From assembly GCA_017562135.1 (NCBI GenBank), contig QEYB01001179.1, positions 717,001 through 781,000 on the forward strand: a stretch of DNA of 64,000 bases, given 5' to 3'. Of the stretch, positions 25,472 through 37,439 are shown one piece after another. The stretch comes from Dipylidium caninum. Lineage: Eukaryota; Platyhelminthes; Cestoda; Cyclophyllidea; Dipylidiidae. The first letter of the stretch is position 1, and each line of letters begins with the position of its first letter. The translations under genes and the position numbers were made by a program. A model generated the notes under the pieces. The model saw nothing but the letters and a program-made list of their open reading frames with translations, searched no databases and was not told the origin of the DNA.

Positions 25472-28400
25472 CTTCCACAGCCCTTCAATGACATGCCACA
25501 GTTATTCTTACAGCAGAGCATATCGCAAGCCTAATTAATCCGCATTTCATCACTGAACCCAAAATATTTTAATTTTAAAAAGTCGTTTTACGTGAAAGTA
25601 TACTAATAAATTGAAAATAAAGGTACACACGTTAGAAGTTGCCAAGTGCGATGTCGCCAGACATTAGAATAAATTCCCTCAATGTAAACCTTTCGAACAA
25701 ATAAAGGCTATTTTTTAGATCTGGTTTTTTAATATTCGATGTAAATTTCAACCTTCATTGTACTAAATGTACTAACTAAACTTTTGCGAAAGCAAAAAAG
25801 AACCGTGTAATTATGCTTGTTATTAAGGAAGGGAATAATTCCGGATTGCCAAGTCAAATGGACAAGGGAGAGACTATTTTTATTGCCCACTATGGGAGAT
25901 GGGAGGATAAATGTGTACTCCTGTACAAACGAGTCTCCTACTTCCTTCACAAGGTCCGGCATCCTCGACTGCTCGATAAGCCCCCAAATCACCATAACTA
26001 CGCAACACACAGACACTTAACAACAAATCTGTTTTAGTTCGTCATTTATCTCGCCACAGAACTGCTGTCCGATTGTTTTGAACAGAGCGTATTGTTTTGT
26101 GCTTGATAAATTTTGGCATTTGAGGAGAATATGGCCCAGGGACTTTTTACTGTCAAAGTAATCGTTTTTGAGATTAAAAACACGAAACACATCATTTGTT
26201 GACGCTGATTTATTACAATTGTCATTAAAAATAACATCGAAGACGAGATTATTTCGTGGTAGTTGGAAAATGCACGTGGGGTGGTACAAGTTACCCGCAT
26301 AACTTTACCATTATTGATTATCGATTTCGCATACACGATGGTGAGTCATCGCGCTTTATGTGTGGATCGATAAGTAGGAGAGTAGCACTCCTCAGTTCTC
26401 CGCACCCATCACGTTGTACGCAAAGCCTGCAGTTGTGCCGTATTAATAGACGTTATTTAAAACTCGTTTATCTCACACGAGAGCAATACTAAAAACGATT
26501 TAGAAAGGAAACTCAAGAACTTCGGTTCCTCCCTTTTTTGTGTCTAAAGTCAACTAACGGGATTTTAAAAAAAGGCGCAAGTATGATTTATGGTCGTGAT
26601 GGAAACACAAAATTCTAAGCGCTTTCTACCCTGCTGGATTTCCGCTAACTGGATACAACGAAACGTATCAAGGAATGAGACCCTGATGATAAGGTAGTCG
26701 AGAAGGTTCCTTGAGAAGGTTTACACCCCACACAAGTTCCTCTAATCCAGGTTCATTTTTCTCTCTTTTAAGTAATCTCATGCCCCTTTCCTTCCCTTTG
26801 GTATTCATATAAATCGCCAAATGGCCGAACTTTAGCACCCCTTTCATTATTCTCTCTTCCTTTTTTTATTTAAACTGCCACTTTTAAAATGCAGTATTTG
26901 ACTAATGAGACAATTGTATTAGTTTTTCAAGACTTTTCAATTTGATTTAAGGTGAGGTTTAGCCGGGACGCTTGGACAATGCAAAACCTTTTTTACTTAT
27001 CATTTTCATTTAACTCAGTTAAACAACATGCAGACGCTAAAAGAGGGTGATGATGTGGACGTCCAGCAAATCTTTGATAATTTTATGGGGCCAGAATCCA
27101 CCATATACTTTTGTAGAGTTGACAAATAGCCTGGCTCCTCGGAAGAAAGATCGCAGATGAAAATAATTCTATTCGCTGAGAAATCCGCGCTTTGTGGTAA
27201 TCAACTTCGGGAGACAACAGAACAGGCAACTTGAGGAACACTGGAATCGGTAAGAAATTCATTTTATTTTGCGATGCTCAGTCGTATCAGACCGCCAAAA
27301 GTTAAAAATATCAAAGTAGGCTTTGTAAAAGTTTGAAAACTAATGTCAACTTCAGATTTTATCAGCCTCTTCCGCTAAATCACCTACGACTGGCTAATGG
27401 GGCAACAGGGAATGGCGAGGCATCCGTCCTCCTCAACAGTAAAGCAGAAAATCACGGCTGGAGCTGGCACCTCCACAACTCTGTGGTCTCAAATTGATGA
27501 AATGGGAGCATTTAAGGTGTTTAGCCAAAAAATCTGGCTTAAATTGAGGAAAAAGGAAGTGACTCCAGATGAACTGTTCTAATTTGTAAAACAAATAAAT
27601 CAAATATAGGCTGGCACAATCAAAATGTCCCCGCCAGATTGTCCTTACGGCTAATGTGGAAGATCCTCTTTCATCTTAGTCGATGGGAGGTTAAATCAGT
27701 GGCCTCCTTGTGAAAATCAACTGCCACCGACGCTGGCCCCGTAGTGTAAACGTTTCTCGTTGCACTCTTTGCGGTAAATTTGAGGAAAAAAACTTGGGCT
27801 TTTGAAATAAACTCAAAGTATCTCAAGGCAGAGCCATTCGTGACTGTAAACTGAAGTGATTACCATGTCGGGGAGGAATTCGACGAGGCTGAACAGGGAG
27901 GGAAGAAGCAGAAAAACTTTGACCACGTAGAAGATTTCCTGTGGGTAGAACGGAAGACGCCCGTCGATTCGTCGAAAGTGAGGCACACGAGGCCACTTCA
28001 ATCACCGGCCGCGGTTGCCGAACACTTCACCTACCGCCCCTCGCCTTCTCCAGCCCATCGGAGCGTCCGGGGACTCGGTGATTCGGTTTGAGACGAAAAG
28101 AGAGGCGTCGTCACAACTCCAGAAATCTCCCATTACTTTTACCGGTAAATTTAGCTTTTCAATTTGCACTGATCCGCTGAAATGGGGTGCTTTACAATTT
28201 TTCGGTGAAAGCGGCCAAATATCAGTGCATTTGGTCATTTACCGAGTTGTAAAGACACCTTCTTTTTGTTTGTGGTCAAGCGATTTGTTTTTCTCGTGTG
28301 TGAGTGTGTGTGTGTGTTGATTTGGGCATGGGAAACAACGACTTCAAACTAAAAGAGCCTTGCTTGACATCGGTACGGGTTCAGACGATTCAGCTTCGTG

Positions 28401-30998
28401 ACCAAAGTTATTTGACCATCGGTGGCGAAAAAAAGGAAATGAGTGCAATTCTACCTTTGGGTGAAGATGAGATTCTGAGCCAGAGAGTGGGGAAAATGCG
28501 ATTAAGAGTGGAGCATTTTCTACATCTCCTCGGGACAGAGTTAGAAAGCACCATGAAGCTTTTGCCTCAGTGAAGATTCAACCGAGGAGACGGAAGACCC
28601 ATAGTCAGCGGTGGTGGAATAAGTTGCAGGTAATTAACAGACTTTTTTCTCGTGTTATCTAAACGCAGGCAGTGTATAGTTTATCAGTGTTCATACTCGA
28701 AAGTATTGATGGATGGTGACATCAAAGCAAAATGTTGCCACATTTGCGCTGTGAACAGATCGCTTCCATTCTCGCGTGCCAAAGGTAAGAAAAATGAGGT
28801 CGGAAATAAGTCCACTCCGCCTACACCATGAGTTACTCTACTTATAATCATTGCTTAATCAAAGTGGCACTGAAAGGGAAAAGCGTTTATGTTAAAATTG
28901 TAAGGGGATTCCATAAAACATTATTGTCTCATCGCTTCTCCAAATTTATTGATTTGGTTCTTCGTCCCCATTGGCTCAACCTTGACCAATCAACTGAGAG
29001 CTTCCTTCGGTGCCGTCCGACTGCGACCGAAGAGGCGATTGCAGCCAGAGTGTGCACCTGCGACGGGCCGCTGGGAGCTCGTTTTTACTGAGGCCACCCT
29101 GTCTTACTTGGACGTAAACTCCCTTCGCCATATTTCTAGTCTTCTCCTCCTGCCTCTACTCCACACTGAAAAAACGCTTTTGCATACAAGCGGCGTAGAG
29201 GCATGTACACCACAATGCACACAGGCTCACCGTCGTCTCGCCCATTTATTCTGTACTTTATCGCAGTGCAAGAGTGGATACTCTTCAAATGTTAACTCAA
29301 AATTGAAGCCTCAATTGGTTGATGAATTTTCTTTCACTTATGCTTTTGCGTTTACAGCAACTCACAAAGGGGGGTCGCTACGCAAAATCAGGCAAGGAGA
29401 GCATGGCAACATGATTGCAGATTGGATAAATGTTAGTGCAATTCAACACGTCATATCCATCCATTGCCATTTTAATTTACGATGTAAAAGAAGGTTTCTA
29501 AAATAACAGCTTGTTTGCTGCTACCTTCGTTTGCGATTAACAGGGAATATCATTTTCAGATGCACTGTTGTTCTGCAAAGTTGGATACCCTTGCAGACGT
29601 AGTCGAACAATCTGGAAACAGAGGGAAAATTTGCATCCTTAACTAGCTACTCAAATTCTGGCACGGCAGGCTCTCGAAGAGCAAAAATTGTTTGGCGGTG
29701 AAACTACGGCATCATCCGACACTTATGGAAATACACCGAACATCTTTAAATGAACTTCGTCAACAAATTTTAATCAAAAATTTAATTTCTTAGGTCCGCA
29801 AAACAGACATCAGATCTTGGTAAGATTTTGCAAAATGCATATTCTACATTAAGAAATTAATTTAAAATAGCAATTAGTTGGACAAAAAAGGCAGGAAATT
29901 GAGGCGTTTCCTCCCGGACATTGCTTTTGGGTCCGATATATCCTCACCTCCCCAATTTTTGCCGTAGTGTACTCATTTGGGAAACTTACTGAGCGAAAGA
30001 TTGTTTAAGTCCAAAGTTGTTAAGTAACACCCAATAATTTTTGCATGCAAAAATCGGCAGATTTCATTGCTAAATTGAACACCAAATTTGTTCATTAAAA
30101 GTATTAACACTGTTTAGTGGAGAGTAACTTGAGGAAGTGACGTTGATGAAATTGGTCAACGCGCTTCCCCTATCGCAGCCGTTGCAGCACCAACTTTCAG
30201 CTGTATCTTTAAAGCGTCCATCAGCATGTTACTTTTGGACTCTCTCCCGGGAAGATCTAACTATTAGATGTGACAATAAATGAGTCAAACCCCAAATTGA
30301 ACATAGTCAAATTCAACTCAGTATTTTCCTTATGCTTTACCGCTATTGTGTACTTTTTCAGAATCAGAGGTCTCAATAAAATGCACATGAGTGTAAGTAG
30401 TTTTTCACTACATTTGACACAAATTCTTGCAACCAGTGGTTAGCAAACAAAGAAACAAAGATTATAATAGGATACTTGACGGATGATGAGGATCATGTAT
30501 TTTTAACTTACATCCTGGTGTCTTGTAAGTCGAGTCGCAAATTGGTAAAAGGTAATAATATAAAGCGTCCTCTCGTTTGGTTATACAGCCACGACGCCGA
30601 TTATGGCTTTTCTCTAAGTTAGAAGTCTGCACCAAGGCTTTCCTAAGGCTAAAAAATTTTTATCGGAAAGAGAAATGTACGGTTGGTTCATAAATGATAT
30701 TGTTGCAAAAAAATAATAAATAGCAGACCAAATTATAATTTCTTAACAAATAATTACACAAATGACATTATAAAATAGCGGCTGTGCCCATTAAAGGGTG
30801 TCAACGCTCAAAAACAGCATGTATTATTTAAGTCTTGTTTTAGATAACGCATGCCAATTCGCATTGTTTGGATGACTCGACCTTGACGTTTTTAGTTTTC
30901 CTTCAATTTATTTATAGTCTAGTTTTGACTGTACTAATTTACGGGGTCTCATTTGCATTTTTACTTCTACCCTTCCCGTGTTGTTTATCAATAGTTTT
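25472..30998. other. Gene-free stretch, second part
   Basis: Mostly AT-rich. The longest frame, 28949-29506 on the plus strand (185 codons), has mixed composition and no recognisable domain. No splice-supported gene was found. TMEM115 begins directly at the right edge. Confidence 0.6.
28296..28319. repeat. TG-rich microsatellite
   Basis: A short GTGTGTGAGTGTGTGTGTG run in noncoding DNA. Confidence 0.8.
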
Positions 30999-32032
30999 AT
31001 GCCTTCACTAATGTCTCTTCCCCGAATCTCACATCTAGATATCTGGGCTCTCATAACAATTGTTCTCCAAATAATTTTCTATGGAGTATCCTTTACCGGT
31101 TATAGCACTCCTTATTTGTCTGTCACTGTTGCGCGTATTCTGCCTCCTTATTTTTTGGATATGGACACTACTTACCTACAACTTTTATAACACACACATA
31201 CTTTATTTGTTTTTTGATATTGTCACCATATACTTAGTTGACATAGTCATGTTCCCATCATGGAAAATGGTTGAGGTGGTCCGGTGTTGTGCTCTTTCGC
31301 AACTTATCGCAACCGGCTTAACCGTTTGTACCCTCTTCATCGGTTACGCTTGCACGTTTAATGATGATCTCCTCTGGTCGACTCCTATTTGTGGTTTAAG
31401 CCCTCTACTTGGTGCCGCATTAGTTGTTGCCCGTCAACTTACTCCAGATAACGTGCTTGCAAACCTTCCGCTTGGGAAATTTCGTACAAAACACATCGCC
31501 TTTGTAATGTTTCTTTGTTTCCTTCTCTTTGCTGTCATTCATATCACGGATTACATTCATTTCCTTCTTCTATCATACGGCGCATTCGTTACCTGGGTCT
31601 ATTTAAGGTTCTTTCAAAGACATAGTAATGGTGACATTGGTGATACAACCGATGCCTTTAAATTTTCGGGGTAAGTTTTCTTATTAAAGATCGTCTCATT
31701 TATTACCTTCTCTAGGTTCTTTCCCAACCATCTTGAGCCGCCCGTATCTATTGTCTCAAACGCCATTTACGGTTTGTTGGTCAAACTGCACTTATGCCGC
31801 GACCAAATCGTTTTCGATACGGAGTATTTAGAGCCACCATTCTCAGTACGAATTGTTCCTAATCAAGATACGGATAAAAACGAGTATGTTTCATGCAACT
31901 AATTTTTTCTATCACACTTTGTCCTATTTGTCTTTTTCTCTTTTTCTACATAGAATTCGTCAGCTGTTAGATCAAATTCCGACTTCTGATAGCAATCCAT
32001 TGACGGAGAACATGGTGATACCCCTTCCCTAA
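30999..32032 (+). CDS. TMEM115: TMEM115-like Golgi membrane protein, frame broken by one base
   Basis: Multi-pass Golgi protein of the rhomboid-like DUF1751 family, linked in animals to Golgi-ER retrograde traffic. Exons: 30999-31670, 31716-31883, 31954-32032, with introns of 45 and 70 nt. Family landmarks: ILPPYF then WIWTLLTYNF near the N-terminus, four to five hydrophobic segments, then the diagnostic TWVYLRFFQRHSNGD block and GFFPNHLEPPVSIVSNAIYG in exon 2. The N-terminal part and the rest lie in different frames. They join exactly at a run of six T (31151-31156), where five would restore the PPYF-WIW junction. Without that base the model is 306 codons. This is either a sequencing or assembly error, or a real lesion. 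I favour an error because everything downstream is well conserved. Start is the first ATG (30999). Confidence 0.87.
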
Positions 32033-34062
32033 ATAACTGAATTTACCTCCTAATCCATAGCTGTCGTTTTTTAACAGGCCCACTGTTCTGATTTCTATTA
32101 CAAGAGTATGAAGCTGTTATCTCACTTATTTGTATATTTTTGTAATATATGTACTTTTGTATTGTACGCTTTTATTTTATTCGGTGGTAGTTTATTTGGA
32201 TCGCCATGGATATATTCGATAATAATATCAGAATTTTACTAGTCCCGGCAGTCTATCCATTTCATCTACTTGGGAGTTATTCATATTCATTAATTTGTTT
32301 GTATTTTGGGCATATGTATTAATACCGGTTGGGTACATTTCGCGAAAGAATTTTGTTGACATCTTGTTTTACTAATGCGAATGGTTGGTATCCAACCTTA
32401 TTATTACATCCCTTTGTTAATGTTGCGGCTCTTCTTCATATTGACGAGCAAAAAGTTGTGATATGACTCATCCAGGTATGTAGTCATCATGTAGAAACAG
32501 TGGACATAAGAATTTCTCAAAAAATAATGAGTTACCATCAACGTATGCCTTTTTTGGGAGTTCATTTGCTCTACGTACTGCCTCAGTAATAAGTGTTTAT
32601 ATTTCCATGAGTAGATATATTAAGAATAGAGCTTTAGTCTTCATAAAGTCAAGTCGGTAAGGACCCTAGGGAAGTCAGAGGTGAGCTGGTTAGAGTGAAT
32701 AGACTCTTTTTCATTATTTGACAGTTTACAATATTTCATATTCCTTGGATTTCCCTATTCAAAAGTAATGGTGAGATTGACTGCCTTTTATCCTAATGAG
32801 AGTTACCTGACGTCCCTTAATGAATTTTGCTTATCCCTATAATTCTAGAGCATTTCTTGACACTCAGAAAAACAGGAATGACCTCTAATAAACTCAGAAT
32901 CTTCCTCTAATTGTAATAATAAGCGGGTCTCGCCAAGCGGGTTATTTGGAACCAATGTACTCTTCATATTATGAACATCAGGTCAAAGCACGTGGTCATA
33001 AAATAGGGTTTACTCGAAACCCAAAAACTAAAGTGACTTTAGTAAAAAATTGGAGTTGAAGAAAGGAACTGTTTCAAGTGTTCCAGCGGTAAAAGACTAG
33101 TGACCTAAAATTTGCGCAGGATAATAAAAACAAGGAGGTGGCGAGATTGAGTTTAGGTATAGCATGTGAACTCTTGAGTTTAGGCAATAGCCTAAAGTAA
33201 TTGAAGTAATTTTTAATAAAGTGGGTCGCAGTTGCCGATAGCCTAAGGGAGATGTGTGTTTACGTAGTGATGTTACCACGTTTATGGGGAACAAGGCGTC
33301 TTGTACGAAAATTGAAACTGTTTGAGAGGCACAACTCTTTCCAGAAACCACCGGCTTGAACTTTCACAGTCGTGCGCAAGGCGTCATAAAGCAAACGAGA
33401 CCAACTTCTAGGAAAACGATGGCTTTGCGGCTCTGAATGTTGTTAATTTTGGCTACCAATTGTTGGCACAGGTTTTAACACTTATAGCAGTGACTATAAT
33501 TATTATTTATTTATAAGTATTTGCCACTTTAAGCACGTTATAATGGGATTGCTCGGAAGAGATTTCACTTCCGTTGCATTAGATTATCACGTATTCGGCG
33601 GAGTTAAACTGTTTATGCCCACTTTTAACCATGCAATTTGTCTGAGTATACGCATTTGGATATTCTAAAAACACAGGCGAATGGAACTTTAACCGTTTCA
33701 GATTTCACAAAACAGTTAAAACATATTGCATAGGTGTTTGTTGATATGGAGGACCAAATAAAACAAATGGACGTAGGACATCAAAAGGGGCTAGTTTTCA
33801 CCGATTATGAGAAGTTGCCATATTTGTTCTGAAAATTATTCGGCCCAATGCTGTAAAGTGCGATGTAAACAACGCGCACGTCATTTTATTAGTATCTCAA
33901 AAATCTTATTTAATTTTGAATTAAAATAATAGTGAATTCTACCCTAAGAGCAATTCATTTGGAGTTAATATTTGATTCTTCAATACTCATTTACCTCGGA
34001 AGGCGCTTCCTTCGAGTGTGCTCGTGGTTGGTTTCTGTCGAGTGTTTCGCAATTACTTCAAG
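32033..34062. other. Intergenic, TMEM115 to RPSA
   Basis: AT-rich, with no supported gene. The small minus-strand frame at 33097-33351 shows nothing recognisable. The RPSA promoter should lie at the right end; no TATA box was identified with confidence. Confidence 0.6.
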
Positions 34063-34992
34063 ATGTCTGCGGGAATAGCTGCGTTAGAACTTAAGGAGGA
34101 TGATATCAAGCTAATGCTTGCCGCCAAAGTTCATCTTGGCAGTACTAACGTTAATTACCAGATGAGGCAATATGTGTACGGCCGCAACAGCGAGGGGAAC
34201 CACATCATCCATCTTAACAAAACATGGGAGAAATTACTCCTTGCCACCCGTGCAATCTGCGCAATCGAGAACAGCGCCGATGTTGTCATCATTGGCGGCC
34301 AACCTACCTGCCAGCGAGGTGCCTTGAAGTTTGCACACTATACCGGGTCAACATCCGTTGCCGGTCGTTTTACGCCAGGCGCTTTTACGAACCAAATTCA
34401 ATCAGGTTTCAAGGAGCCTTCTCTTCTAATCGTGTGTGACCCCAAAGCCGACCATCAGCCAGTTCGCGAGGCTTCGGCCGTGAACATACCGGTCATTGCG
34501 TTCTGTAACACGGATTCCCCTCTCCATTGCGTTGATATCGCCATCCCATGCAATAATGATGTAAGTCTATTCTCCTCTTTTACTCACTGTGATCTATAGA
34601 AATATTCGATTGCTTTAATGCTATGGATGTTGGCGCGTGAAGTACGTCGTATGCGTGGTCAAGACCTTAGGTCCCAGCCTTGGGATGTCATGATGGATCT
34701 TTTCCTCATGAGAGAGCATACGGACGAAAATCTTGACGGCGCTGAAGTTGACACCCAAGAGGTTCCTTTCGAGCAAGCGACAGCTGATGCCGGTAAGCTT
34801 ATTTATTCAGATATCTTAAAGCAAAAATCATCGAATTGATTGTCGAAATTGTTATTGAAAGCCGAAGCTGAAGCCGCGGAGTGGGCTGCTGAAGCCTCTC
34901 TCCCCGTTGCCGGAATGCCGGAGCTGGGTGTTGCTGGTGCGGGAGGTAGCTGGACTGCTTACGACGTAAAACCTGATGCTTCGTGGACTTAA
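34063..34992 (+). CDS. RPSA: 40S ribosomal protein SA (uS2, laminin-receptor family)
   Basis: Small-subunit ribosomal protein needed for 40S assembly in the cytoplasm. Exons: 34063-34560, 34600-34792, 34862-34992. The introns are only 39 and 69 nt. Phases agree (822 nt, 273 residues). Hallmarks: [96 protein letters not shown] and REVRRMRGQ. The acidic tail with repeated Glu-Trp motifs is shorter than in vertebrates (about 295 residues), keeping one AEWAAE-like motif. Start ATG follows no better upstream candidate; the upstream extension of the frame has no ATG. Confidence 0.97.
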
Positions 34993-35002
34993 TAAGTCTG
35001 TA

Positions 35003-35008
35003 AATAAA
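35003..35008 (+). terminator. Polyadenylation signal of RPSA
   Basis: AATAAA ten bases after the RPSA stop codon, so the 3' UTR would be very short. The position is typical of compact ribosomal protein genes. Confidence 0.7.
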
Positions 35009-35491
35009 GAGTGAGACGAAATGGTCCTCTTTGAGTGTTGAATTTTGGTGACCAAATGTCCTTAAAATCTCATTGTTTGCTTTCCGCACATCTGGGAATC
35101 CTTTGGAAATTTTAGGGTTAGGGTTGTAATGCATTTCATTCGTGGACTGACTCTTCCAACTTTTCGTAACTGTCGTTGGCAGTCTCATTCCATACATTGG
35201 TAGATTTCCAAGTCAAATGGTCTTGGTACATTCGCTGACTGCTTGAGTCTTTTGGGCAATTATCAACAAGGTTAGACATGTTGCATCGGTTCCCGCCCTT
35301 GATGCGGTGTCTGATTTACTTAGTCTAGTCAACGTTTGCGTTAACTGCGTCGTCCAATATTGGAGACGCTGAGCTTCAGTTATTGCTGACGGTGCAACGA
35401 ATTTGTCCCTGCAGGTATACCTACCAGAACTCGAGAAGGAACCCCTGGTCGCACCCTTTTTGCTCAAATAAGTCATTCGCGGGTTGTCAAT
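35009..35491. other. Convergent intergenic gap, RPSA / EXOSC6
   Basis: About 480 bp between two genes that converge. Short frames on the minus strand overlap each other and show no domain. Probably 3' UTR sequence of both genes. Confidence 0.6.
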
Positions 35492-36416
35492 TTATTTATC
35501 AGACTTTTCTAAAACGTCCAAATCCTCCTTCATCATCGAAAAAAGGGCGTCCTGGATAGTTGCGTAAACCGACTCAGCCCAAGTAAAAGAGTCCTCCAGA
35601 GCTTTCCGTATTTTCACCGCGGAAGAGAGACCGAGCCCGCCTGCGTTAAACATGGTGATCTGACGAAGCTGAGGCATCACAGCCAAGGAGCACGATGCCC
35701 CACCACTTGTAGGATTTTCTGGATATAGTGGCGGGGAGTTTATGACTAGTCCAATGGACAGGTCATACAGCTGGACACCGGCGTGAAGAAGGGCAAGGGA
35801 TGCGCATGTAATACCGGCGGAAAGGCATGCTGAAGTGTTGCACGTCCTATTGTCCAGTTTTGTGCCATCATCGAGGATGGTCACGGATATATGGTACTTC
35901 CCGCGGGGGAAGCTATCCTTCAAAATTAGGAAGGCGGTTAGAAACAGAAACATCAACCACTGGTGATACCCGAGCGTTCACTTACAAGAATAACGGAGGG
36001 CTCAAGTGCCGCAAGGAGAAGTTGACTCAGGCGTTTTTCTTCAGCGTCGCAGGACCCATCACGCCTAATTTGTGAAGAAAATGGTGCGAACTTGAAGGAG
36101 GTGAGAAGCTGTCCATCTTGTTTAAGCTAAGAAAGAAATGACAACGAGGCCACCTGCCTCAATTGGACCACACACACTGCATATAGCCTTAATGCGATCG
36201 TATTCTATATAGGCTGAGCCGTCGGCACACTGATTAACCCCGAGGTTGAAGTCTATATATAAGTGGTTACTAAGGAAAGGAATTTACATATAGATGGAAC
36301 GGAGCTTTTAGGCTCTAAACTCTAGAAGATTTACCGATGGAACGATATAATACCTGAGAAGGTTTAATAAAGTAACATAAATCAATAGCGTCTTTGGGCG
36401 CCCTAAACCGATCCAT
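35492..36416 (-). CDS. EXOSC6: Exosome complex subunit MTR3 (RNase PH-like)
   Basis: Core ring subunit of the RNA exosome in nucleus and cytoplasm; the family keeps the RNase PH fold without catalysis in animals. Exons on the minus strand: 36416-36335, 36252-36154, 36116-35986, 35917-35492. Introns are 82, 37 and 68 nt; phases agree (738 nt, 245 residues). Markers: NQCADGSAYIEYDRIKAICS near the N-terminus, SFKFAPFSS, LLLAALEPSVIL joined across an intron to DSFPRGKYHISVTILDDG, then LLHAGVQLYDLSIGLVI and LAVMPQLRQ. The LYDL motif and the extended C-terminus favour MTR3 over RRP41. Somewhat shorter than human (272). Start is MDRFRAP, the first ATG of the frame that splices correctly. Confidence 0.88.
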
Positions 36417-37439
36417 TTCGCATGGGTGTGGAATTGACAGATAAGACACTACAACCAGCACGTTTGGTCCTAACCAATGATAATAAGACCGGTTGGAGAG
36501 AGTGTACATTTCTGACTTCATACAAAATATCATTTATGACAATGATTCGAAATTTTCGGCCAAATAAATTGTTGTTTAATTATATATTAAAGCGTCCGCT
36601 GGCCAGACTTTTCCTCGTAGTTACAAACCAAAATATCTTGGTACCCATTTAAAAACCGACAAAATTTTCTTCTCTGATTACGGGTTCAGATGTAAATGCA
36701 TTGCGTTTACAAAACTATTTTTTCTACAATTATGATTCAAGGCCACAAATACGGAATCAACCATTGCGACTTCATAATTATGGAGCCAACTTTTTGAAGT
36801 TGGAGATTTACGCTATCTATAAGACTACTTACAGGGCTCTAAATGCCGAAACATGAACAACCCGAATAATTTATGATTAATGACATAGCAGTGAAGTGAC
36901 CGATGCTCAAATAGATGCGTCCCAGGGGCAACATACCGATCCCGCCAAAGCTGGAATGCTATAAATACACCCCGACTAACCTAAGGCGATAATTCACTTC
37001 CCACACATAAGAAAGGCGGCACCTTTCAATCCTAACTCCTTTACATAAGACCTGAGAAGCCACAGATTTTGATGTCGCGACTCGTAATCCTGTTGTAGGA
37101 TCCCTCGAACTTACCACCGTGTCACCACCTCGATACAACACAATGCGTCACCACCTGCGCCTCACCCCTTACCAATTTACTCCACACCCACTGCTTTGCG
37201 GTTTCGGGGCCTGGCATTCTCATTCTGACCGCATCTCACCCTTTCCGCGTAACAGGGACAGATGCCTTTCTTTTTTGTCAACTTCTTGCAGACAAGCGGT
37301 CACATCGTCCGGTAAGTCTATCCATTTTCCCATATATCAAGCAAACAGAATTGAGAATTACACACCAAATCCATGTATCAAATAAAACTATACAGACTGC
37401 GCTACAGAAATCATAAAGAGGGTAAAGATAAAGTGCACA
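36417..37439. other. Intergenic, EXOSC6 to SAM carrier A
   Basis: About 1 kb with no supported gene; both flanking genes are on the minus strand. Open frames at 36959-37141 (-) and 37119-37385 (+) look accidental. Confidence 0.6.

Noticed and set aside
28949..29506. 185-codon plus-strand frame
   Set aside because: Mixed composition without motifs and no splice partners; length alone is not enough.
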